Position numbers and translations under genes: made by a program. From contig JAJTHY010000132.1 in the NCBI GenBank assembly GCA_021298045.1, positions 1 to 5,032 of the forward strand: a DNA stretch of 5,032 nt, written 5' to 3'. Positions 1-5,032 of this stretch are shown in pieces. The stretch is from Candidatus Jidaibacter sp. (GTDB lineage: Bacteria > Pseudomonadota > Alphaproteobacteria > Rickettsiales > Midichloriaceae). The notes under the pieces are model-generated. The model saw only the letters and a list, made by a program, of their open reading frames with translations, was not told the DNA's origin and did no database searches. Positions within the stretch are counted from its first letter, which is position 1; each line of letters opens with the position of its first letter.

Positions 1-828
1 AGCAAAGTTATTGCACATAATGGTGATTTTTTGCGAGAGGGTGAAGTTATCTTAAAGATAGATGAAGAAAACCGAAAAAAACTTTATCAACAAGCTAAGT
101 CTGAGCTAGAAAGCGCGAAGATGCAATTTGCCGCTGCTCGCATTGTTTATGAAAAACAGCTAAGCTCAAAAAACAATCTGGTTGATGCAACCTCAAAGCT
201 AAACAGAGCAGAAGCATTGTTTGAAAAGGCAAAACTCGAGCTTGAGAAAACAAATATAAAAGCTCCATTTGATGGGTATGTCGATGCCATTAAGGTAAAA
301 GAAGGAGATTACATTTCTAACTCCATTGGTTCGATAATTTGTCAATTCAGTTCATTAGAGAAGTTAGTTGCACTCATACATGCATCACAGGCAGATTTAA
401 ATTCTATAAATGAATTATCAACGGCAAATATAATTACCAGCAAAAATACTGTAATACCTGGCAAAGTAATTTTCATCGGTAAAGTTGCTGACCCTGCTAC
501 TCAAACCTTCCCCGTTGAGATAGAAATTAAAAATGCAGAATCTCAGCTGCGCATAGGCGAATCTATTGTAGTTGAAGTGCAATCTGATTCTCCTTTACTA
601 GCACACTACATACCTAAGTCAGCTTTGGTTCTAGATGCTAAAGGAAGAATTGGGGTGAAAACATTAAATCCTGATGGCATGGTGATAACAAAAAATATTG
701 ATATTATTGATGAAGAAGTAGATGGCTTTTTGGTTAGCGGCCTAAGTGATCAGGAATCTATAATCACAATGGGTGCTGCATTTGTGATTGATGGCGAAAA
801 GATTGAAGATGAAGATAGTCCAAACTAA
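1..828 (+). CDS. RND efflux periplasmic adaptor (HlyD/MexA-type membrane fusion protein), 5'-partial
   Basis: The frame is open from base 1, so the gene starts upstream and the first candidate start (TTG at 31) is internal; 275 residues are visible. Adaptors of this family bridge an inner-membrane transporter and an outer-membrane channel in the periplasm. In order I see the first half of the lipoyl domain (residues 1-22, 'NGDFLREGEVILKID'), a charged, Ala/Lys/Glu-rich alpha-helical coiled-coil hairpin (about 23-84), the second half of the lipoyl domain (85-106, 'IKAPFDGYVDAIKVKEGDYI'), a beta-barrel region (about 115-195, ending 'LRIGESIVVEV') and a membrane-proximal region (about 200-265, 'YIPKSALVLDAKGRIGVKTL'). 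The coiled coil is short. The N-terminal signal peptide or lipobox would lie outside the window. The acidic tail 'EKIEDEDSPN' overlaps the next gene. No RND permease follows, so the pump gene is upstream or elsewhere and the substrate cannot be inferred. The family call is firm; the subfamily is less so. Confidence 0.85.
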   Translation, partial: SKVIAHNGDFLREGEVILKIDEENRKKLYQQAKSELESAKMQFAAARIVYEKQLSSKNNLVDATSKLNRAEALFEKAKLELEKTNIKAPFDGYVDAIKVKEGDYISNSIGSIICQFSSLEKLVALIHASQADLNSINELSTANIITSKNTVIPGKVIFIGKVADPATQTFPVEIEIKNAESQLRIGESIVVEVQSDSPLLAHYIPKSALVLDAKGRIGVKTLNPDGMVITKNIDIIDEEVDGFLVSGLSDQESIITMGAAFVIDGEKIEDEDSPN

Positions 829-2413
829 ATCGGTGAAAATAATTGAATGCAACAATCAGTTCCAACTGGTACGCCTTGCAGTATCTTTAGCAAGACAACA
901 TGGAATTAAGCATTTTTTGGTGGAGTCAGACGAACTGAAACTTTTGCTCTTCAAACATCTTCTCACGTATCCGGAGAGGTCAAAAACAGATGCAGAAAAA
1001 TTTTTGAGTATAGCAAGGCTCGCAACGGACCCTGAAAATATTGGCTATCTTGTAGACTTATGCATGCGCTTTTTTCCACAAACAACATGGCTAAGGTCAA
1101 AAGGAGACTTAAGGAGCACTTTAGAAATTATATCCCAAACACTTGGCCAGCGGATGGCTGCAGTTTATCGAATAAAAGAAATTATGCTATGCGATTCTTA
1201 TCAAAAATCATTAGCGCTGCATATATCAATATTTAAAGAATTATCACAGCAGCAACAATGCGACTTCCAATTTCAAGATCCAGGATCACTAGAAGACCTT
1301 AGGGCTATTGGAGTTAGCTATATAGATGCACTCACCTCCGTTGTCGAATCTCATGAGATGAAAAATTCTAGCATTCATCTTTTATCATTCCATGAATTGA
1401 AGGAGGTTCAAAGCGAAAGCTTTATACTTATTGAAAATGGACTGTGTAATTTAGAGAAAGAGGCTAAGCGACAAGGCTCAAAAAATCTAGAAAGCTTCCT
1501 AAAAAACTTTGATCTTTCGCTACAAAACAAAAAAGTTATACTGCTAAGGAATTTAAACTCTCAGGATGAAGAATCTATATTTTACAGCCTATTAAAAGGC
1601 ACATGTTTTAATAATTTTAAAGAACAGATAAATACTACACACAAAACGCCTTGCACACAACCAATAGCCAACATACCAAAAGAGTTACGACCAAAACAAT
1701 ACTCTGTAACATCTCTCAGCAAATTGATGATGGATCCATACTGTTATTACAGCGAATACATATTAAAGCTTAAGAGGCATGACCGTATCTGGGAGAAAAA
1801 CGAAAACCGAGATTTTGGTATTTTCGTTCACAATGCAGTTGCAAAAATTGATGACCATGATGCTCTTGAAGAAATGTTAAACAGCCTTAATACTGATGAT
1901 GGCAATCAACTTATTTGGAAGCATAAAATTATTGAAATAATTGAGTTTCTCAAAAGCTATTATATCGCAAACCCAAAAACATCAAGTTTTATCGAATGTG
2001 CAGGAGAAGCGGTACTACTAGAAGATGTCATCATAAAGTCTATAGCTGATCGAATAGATATAACTCCAGATTCTGAGGCTATCATTTTGGATTTCAAAAC
2101 CGGGCAAACTCCTTCACAATCCCAGGTGAATACAGGTCTCGCTCCGCAACTTTCAATAGAGTCTTGGATACTTAGCAAATCTGGTTTTAAAATTTCAACT
2201 CCATATAAAACAATTGGCACTCGGTATTTATCCTTAAGCGGGCGCCCTGCCCTTCAAGGGTCTGATGAAATAAAAATTGATAATGCTAGAACGGAAGCTT
2301 CTTTGTTTTGTTTGCTAAACCTATTTTACACTAATGCCGAAGGCTATTTTGCCACTTATAGCAACAACAATCGAGAGTATACTCACCTCAAAAGATTGGA
2401 CGAGTGGCGCTGA
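791..2413 (+). CDS. Short AddB-like protein with PD-(D/E)XK nuclease domain
   Basis: AddB is the second subunit of the AddAB helicase-nuclease, which processes double-strand breaks for RecA recombination in the cytoplasm. Counting from ATG 791 (540 aa), the C-terminal half resembles alphaproteobacterial AddB: 'YSVTSLSKLMMDPY' (304-317), then the nuclease motifs: His347 in 'FGIFVHNAV', Asp420 in 'IADRID', Asp434 and Lys436 in 'ILDFKTG', and Gln453 in 'GLAPQLSIE'. The end 'YTHLKRLDEW' matches the usual 'YDHLARV.EW' tail. All expected catalytic positions are present. Alphaproteobacterial AddB is about 1,000 aa, so this is roughly half length. Residues 1-300 show no GxGK(S/T) Walker A and no helicase motif I recognise. 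The C-terminal CxxCxxxxxC iron-sulfur cluster of Bacillus AddB is also absent. The start is uncertain: ATG 791 (38-base overlap with the adaptor gene) or ATG 809 (20-base overlap), neither with a strong ribosome binding site. The nuclease fold is well supported; the AddB orthology is likely but unproven. Confidence 0.8.
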   Translation: MAKRLKMKIVQTKSVKIIECNNQFQLVRLAVSLARQHGIKHFLVESDELKLLLFKHLLTYPERSKTDAEKFLSIARLATDPENIGYLVDLCMRFFPQTTWLRSKGDLRSTLEIISQTLGQRMAAVYRIKEIMLCDSYQKSLALHISIFKELSQQQQCDFQFQDPGSLEDLRAIGVSYIDALTSVVESHEMKNSSIHLLSFHELKEVQSESFILIENGLCNLEKEAKRQGSKNLESFLKNFDLSLQNKKVILLRNLNSQDEESIFYSLLKGTCFNNFKEQINTTHKTPCTQPIANIPKELRPKQYSVTSLSKLMMDPYCYYSEYILKLKRHDRIWEKNENRDFGIFVHNAVAKIDDHDALEEMLNSLNTDDGNQLIWKHKIIEIIEFLKSYYIANPKTSSFIECAGEAVLLEDVIIKSIADRIDITPDSEAIILDFKTGQTPSQSQVNTGLAPQLSIESWILSKSGFKISTPYKTIGTRYLSLSGRPALQGSDEIKIDNARTEASLFCLLNLFYTNAEGYFATYSNNNREYTHLKRLDEWR

Positions 2414-2466
2414 AGAGACAGAGCAACCGCATTAAAAATTCAAAATAAAATTCTGGCTAGCATAAA
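2414..2466. other. Convergent intergenic gap
   Basis: This 53-base AT-rich spacer separates the 3' ends of the AddB-like gene (plus strand) and sdhA (minus strand). Convergent gene ends would be expected to share a bidirectional terminator, but I see no GC-rich stem followed by a T-run on either strand. The only symmetric element is the 6-base palindrome GCTAGC near 2456-2461, which is too short to call. Termination may be Rho-dependent or may use structure inside the coding ends. Confidence 0.6.
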
Positions 2467-4248
2467 TTAATAAACCCTTTTCTTAGGCGGCACGGGCTTA
2501 ACTTCCTCTGTAAGAGTAGTTTGCACCACATCGCGATAGTCCACCTTCACTTTGCCTTTTTCATCAATCCAAAGCATTGAGTGCTTCATCCAATTTTTAT
2601 CGTCTCGATCTGGGAAATCCTCACGAGCATGAGCCCCCCTGCTCTCCTTGCGGTTTAAAGCTGCTTCCAGCGTAACTACAGCCTGGCCGCGCATGTTGTC
2701 TAGCTCTAGAGCCTCTACCAGGTCACTATTCCAAATCAGGCCTCTATCGCTTATGCCAAGCTCTTTGTATAAGCCGTGCACTTCATGGATTTTCTCCTTG
2801 CCTTCTGTAAGTATTTTTTCTTCCCTAAATACATTGGCATGGTCCTGCATAACCTTTTGCATCTGCTTTCTAATGGCTGCAGCGGAAAGTTTACCCTTGG
2901 AATTTCTAATTTTATCAAATCTGTCAAATCCAGCATCCGCTATGTCTTTTGGTAAATCTTTATGATGCGAATTAGGTTTAACAAGTTCTGCGGCACGAAT
3001 AGAAGCAGCCCGCCCAAATACTATAAGGTCAAGCAAAGAGTTAGATCCAAGCCTATTAGCTCCATGTACCGAAACACAAGCAGCTTCACCCACCGCCATA
3101 AGCCCAGGCACCACCTCTGTTTTTTTGCCTTTTTTCGTTATCACTTCACCAAAGTGGTTTGTGGGAATTCCACCCATATTATAGTGCACTGTAGGCACAA
3201 CTGGTATTGGTTGTTTAGTAACATCAACGCCCGCAAATATCTTGGCACTCTCGGAAATGCCAGGCAAACGTTCATGTAGTATTTTAGGGTCAAGATGTGA
3301 AAGCACTAAATAAATATGGTCTTTATTAGGGCCAACTCCTCTACCTTCTCTTATTTCCATTATCATCGACCTACTCACCACATCTCGTGAGGCTAAATCT
3401 TTAGCAGATGGAGCATACCTTTCCATAAAGCGCTCCCCATTAGAGTTGATGAGATAACCGCCTTCTCCTCGTGAACCTTCAGTTATAAGGCAACCAGCAC
3501 CGTAAATCCCAGTAGGGTGGAATTGAACGAATTCCATATCCTGAAGCGGCAAACCAGCTCGCAATACCATCCCATTTCCATCTCCAGTGCATGTGTGCGC
3601 AGAAGTTGCAGATGAATATGCCCTACCATATCCGCCAGTTGCAAGTACGGTAATATGGGATTTGAACCTATGCAATTTACCATCTTCCAAGGAATAAGCC
3701 GTTACCCCTTTGCAAACCCCATCTTCCATTATTAAATCAAGCGTGAAGTATTCTATAAAAAACTCTACGTCAAACTTAAGTGATTGTTGATACAGTGTGT
3801 GTAAAATCGCATGCCCAGTTCTATCTGCTGCAGCACAGGTGCGTTGAGCCGGTTTACCCTCACCATACTCAGTAGTCATCCCTCCAAACGGGCGTTGATA
3901 TATTTTTCCCTCTTCCGTTCTGGAAAATGGCACACCATAATGCTCTAGTTCAATAATTGCCTGTGGTGCATTCTGACACATATATTGGATAGCATCCTGA
4001 TCTCCCAGCCAGTCGGACCCTTTTATAGTGTCGTACATATGCCAACGCCAGTCATCCGGCCCCATATTGCCAAGCGCAGCAGAGATACCCCCTTGGGCTG
4101 CAACCGTATGGCTTCTAGTTGGGAATACCTTAGTTATGCAGGCGGTCCTCAATCCTTTTTCCGCCATACCAAGGGTAGCACGTAGCCCAGCTCCGCCGGC
4201 CCCAACTACTAGAACATCATATTCGTGATCAACAATTTCATAAGTCAT
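2467..4248 (-). CDS. sdhA: Succinate dehydrogenase flavoprotein subunit
   Basis: SdhA oxidises succinate to fumarate on the cytoplasmic face of complex II, passing electrons through FAD to the SdhB iron-sulfur clusters and then to quinone. The protein is complete at 593 aa, normal for the family. The N-terminal dinucleotide-binding motif GAGGAG is at residues 16-21. The covalent FAD attachment is His47 in 'TRSHTVAAQGG'. The active-site residues fall where expected: 'HPTG' at 244-247, 'TEGSRGEGG' at 256-264, Arg288 in 'ASRDV', His355 in 'HYNMGG' and Arg399 in 'HGANRLGSNSLLDL'. The helical C-terminal domain ends in the family's usual 'SRGAHAREDFPDRDD' and 'KHSMLW' region. ATG 4248 is chosen because TAAGGA lies 6 bases upstream and the opening 'MTYEIVDHEYDVLVVGAGGAG' matches alphaproteobacterial SdhA. 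It is the third gene of the sdhC-sdhD-sdhA operon, 9 bases after sdhD. GC looks visibly higher than in the two plus-strand genes, as is common for a strongly conserved gene. No sdhB follows. Confidence 0.98.
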   Translation of the reverse strand: MTYEIVDHEYDVLVVGAGGAGLRATLGMAEKGLRTACITKVFPTRSHTVAAQGGISAALGNMGPDDWRWHMYDTIKGSDWLGDQDAIQYMCQNAPQAIIELEHYGVPFSRTEEGKIYQRPFGGMTTEYGEGKPAQRTCAAADRTGHAILHTLYQQSLKFDVEFFIEYFTLDLIMEDGVCKGVTAYSLEDGKLHRFKSHITVLATGGYGRAYSSATSAHTCTGDGNGMVLRAGLPLQDMEFVQFHPTGIYGAGCLITEGSRGEGGYLINSNGERFMERYAPSAKDLASRDVVSRSMIMEIREGRGVGPNKDHIYLVLSHLDPKILHERLPGISESAKIFAGVDVTKQPIPVVPTVHYNMGGIPTNHFGEVITKKGKKTEVVPGLMAVGEAACVSVHGANRLGSNSLLDLIVFGRAASIRAAELVKPNSHHKDLPKDIADAGFDRFDKIRNSKGKLSAAAIRKQMQKVMQDHANVFREEKILTEGKEKIHEVHGLYKELGISDRGLIWNSDLVEALELDNMRGQAVVTLEAALNRKESRGAHAREDFPDRDDKNWMKHSMLWIDEKGKVKVDYRDVVQTTLTEEVKPVPPKKRVY

Positions 4249-4254
4249 AAAAGT

Positions 4255-4260
4255 TCCTTA
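4255..4260 (-). promoter_or_regulatory. Ribosome binding site of sdhA overlapping the sdhD stop
   Basis: Read on the minus strand this is TAAGGA, with 6 bases between it and ATG 4248. Its first three bases are the TAA stop of sdhD, so a ribosome terminating on sdhD sits on the sdhA initiation site. That arrangement suggests translational coupling (inference). Confidence 0.75.
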
Positions 4261-4647
4261 ACCGATTCTAAGTAAAATATAAACGCTAAATACCGCAACT
4301 AATCCGGCAACCACTGTAGTTATTATGGTTGCGTACATAATAAGCAATGCTGCACTCCTTAACGCATAACATTGTATGTAGTCCGTTATAACCATCTTAA
4401 GGCCAAGAGCAGCGTGATAAAATGCATTTAAAATAAATAATATTGCCCCGATAATTATGTATGGAGAAGTTATAAACCAAGGAAGCTCAGCTATATCTTT
4501 TTTTATGAAAAGTATTGTAACTACCACAAACCAAATGAGCAATGGCACCATAAAAATAGCTGTTACTGTCTGCTTTAGGAAGTCACCTGTCCCATTTTTT
4601 GCACTACCTAAATTCTTCACTTTTGCCAACGGCGTTCTCATATCCAT
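4258..4647 (-). CDS. sdhD: Succinate dehydrogenase membrane anchor subunit (cytochrome b556 small subunit)
   Basis: SdhD, with SdhC, anchors SdhA/SdhB in the inner membrane, holds heme b and forms part of the ubiquinone site. The 129-aa product has three membrane segments (about residues 26-48, 60-86 and 98-125), the family layout. The opening 'MRTPLAKVKNLGSAKNGT' is typical of alphaproteobacterial SdhD. His78 in 'FYHAALGLKMVI' corresponds to the heme-ligand histidine (E. coli His71), and Asp89-Tyr90 in 'ITDYI' to the quinone-site pair (E. coli Asp82-Tyr83). The start is ATG 4647, because GAGGT lies 5 bases upstream; a longer reading from TTG 4659 would put that ribosome binding site inside the gene. 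ATG 4641 is a possible alternative, since 'MRTPLAKV' is itself a common opening. Residue 27 is Thr ('KQTVTA') where relatives usually have Arg ('QRVTA'). It lies 8 bases after sdhC and 9 before sdhA, so all three are surely co-transcribed. Confidence 0.93.
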   Translation of the reverse strand: MDMRTPLAKVKNLGSAKNGTGDFLKQTVTAIFMVPLLIWFVVVTILFIKKDIAELPWFITSPYIIIGAILFILNAFYHAALGLKMVITDYIQCYALRSAALLIMYATIITTVVAGLVAVFSVYILLRIG

Positions 4648-4652
4648 AAATA

Positions 4653-4657
4653 ACCTC
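4653..4657 (-). promoter_or_regulatory. Ribosome binding site of sdhD overlapping the sdhC stop
   Basis: Minus-strand GAGGT lies 5 bases before ATG 4647. It shares its first two bases with the TGA stop of sdhC (4658-4656). This site decides the sdhD start in favour of ATG 4647 over the upstream in-frame TTG 4659. Confidence 0.7.
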
Positions 4658-5032
4658 AAGCGATATTAAGTATTATTAGCCAAGTAATAACTGTTAAGAG
4701 CACAGACATTATAACAGTAAACCATCCACTCATTGTCATGGCTTTCACAGAAAACCCAAAACCAGCATGCCAAAAGAGATGCCTGATCCCAGTACAGAAG
4801 TGGAAAAACATTGAAAAGCTCCAAGCCACCAAAATAGAGATACCCAAAAAGCTACTAAAAAAAGTCCACACCCAACTTTCCATTGGGCTGCTTGGAGAAA
4901 AAGTTACACATACAATCCACCAAACAAATGCTAGTAACCCAAGGAAATTAAACACACCTGAAATACGATGACCTATTGAAAGCACCGAGCTAATTTGCGG
5001 TTTATATATACCCAAATGCGGAGAAAGTGGCC
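4656..5032 (-). CDS. sdhC: Succinate dehydrogenase cytochrome b556 subunit, 5'-partial
   Basis: SdhC is the large membrane anchor of complex II and supplies one heme b ligand and part of the ubiquinone site. The frame stays open to the window edge, and 124 residues are visible. They begin 'PLSPHLGIYKPQISSVLSI', the conserved N-terminus of the family, so only a few residues are missing and the TTG at 5015 inside that motif is not the start. 'SIGHRISG' (18-25) carries the quinone-site Ser/His/Arg signature. Three membrane segments lie at about 27-44, 57-76 and 101-123. His77 in 'FFHFCTGIRHLFWHAG' is the expected heme ligand (E. coli His84), with the invariant Gly-Ile-Arg-His following. Residue 88 in that signature is His where the family almost always has Asp ('FWDAG'). 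It is the first gene of sdhC-sdhD-sdhA; the operon promoter is outside the window. Confidence 0.95.
   Translation of the reverse strand, partial: PLSPHLGIYKPQISSVLSIGHRISGVFNFLGLLAFVWWIVCVTFSPSSPMESWVWTFFSSFLGISILVAWSFSMFFHFCTGIRHLFWHAGFGFSVKAMTMSGWFTVIMSVLLTVITWLIILNIA

Noticed and set aside
31..33. TTG at 31 as the start of the efflux adaptor
   Set aside because: The frame is open back to base 1 and the residues before it ('SKVIAHNGDF') continue the lipoyl half-motif, so the gene begins outside the window.
1960..2220. Minus-strand 86-codon reading frame inside the AddB-like gene
   Set aside because: It lies wholly antisense to the conserved nuclease motifs, has no family resemblance and no ribosome binding site; a shadow frame.
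2414..2466. Small RNA or small protein in the convergent gap
   Set aside because: 53 bases, AT-rich, no start with a ribosome binding site and no stable stem-loop.
2470..2498. Possible terminator hairpin AAACCC...GGGCTT at the end of sdhA
   Set aside because: The stem is only 5-6 pairs with a mismatch and a large loop, lies inside the coding end and has no T-run; too weak to report.
2648..3279. Two plus-strand 105-codon reading frames opposite sdhA
   Set aside because: Antisense to strongly conserved sdhA sequence, with low-complexity Ser/Cys-rich or unrecognisable products; shadow frames.
4648..4659. Longer sdhD from TTG 4659
   Set aside because: That reading would contain the GAGGT ribosome binding site that is well placed for ATG 4647, and the family usually opens close to 'MRTPLAKV'.
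5013..5015. TTG at 5015 as the start of sdhC
   Set aside because: The in-frame upstream codons encode 'PLSPH', part of the conserved SdhC N-terminal motif that runs through this TTG, so the gene extends past the window edge.

Overview
This window is most simply read as a piece of an AT-rich alphaproteobacterial chromosome. The evidence is the mitochondrial/alphaproteobacterial style of all three succinate dehydrogenase genes (SdhA opening, SdhD 'MRTPLAKV..LGSAK' opening, SdhC 'PLSPHL.IYKPQ' opening) and a nuclease whose C-terminal half matches alphaproteobacterial AddB. The low GC, the shortened AddB and the absence of sdhB after sdhA fit a reduced, Rickettsiales-like or otherwise host-associated lineage. 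That placement is inference; no rRNA or other phylogenetic marker is present.

Layout: two plus-strand genes converge on a minus-strand operon. Positions 1-828 hold the 3' part of a gene for a periplasmic adaptor (membrane fusion protein) of an RND-type efflux pump; its 5' end lies outside the window. Overlapping its end, 791-2413 encodes a short AddB-like protein with an intact PD-(D/E)XK nuclease domain but no recognisable helicase motor motifs. A 53-base convergent gap (2414-2466) follows. The rest, read right to left, is sdhC (5' end outside the window), sdhD and sdhA, tightly packed with the ribosome binding site of each downstream gene overlapping the stop codon of the gene before it.

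Function: SdhC and SdhD form the cytochrome b556 membrane anchor and SdhA is the FAD-bearing succinate-oxidising subunit of respiratory complex II (TCA cycle). The iron-sulfur subunit SdhB is not encoded here and cannot sit directly after sdhA, because a convergent gene occupies that position. The adaptor and AddB-like genes overlap and are probably co-transcribed, but no functional link between efflux and DNA repair is evident.

No CRISPR array, insertion sequence, tRNA, rRNA, convincing terminator or evident novel multi-gene system was seen. The most interesting items are the truncated AddB-like nuclease and an Asp-to-His change in a conserved SdhC signature.
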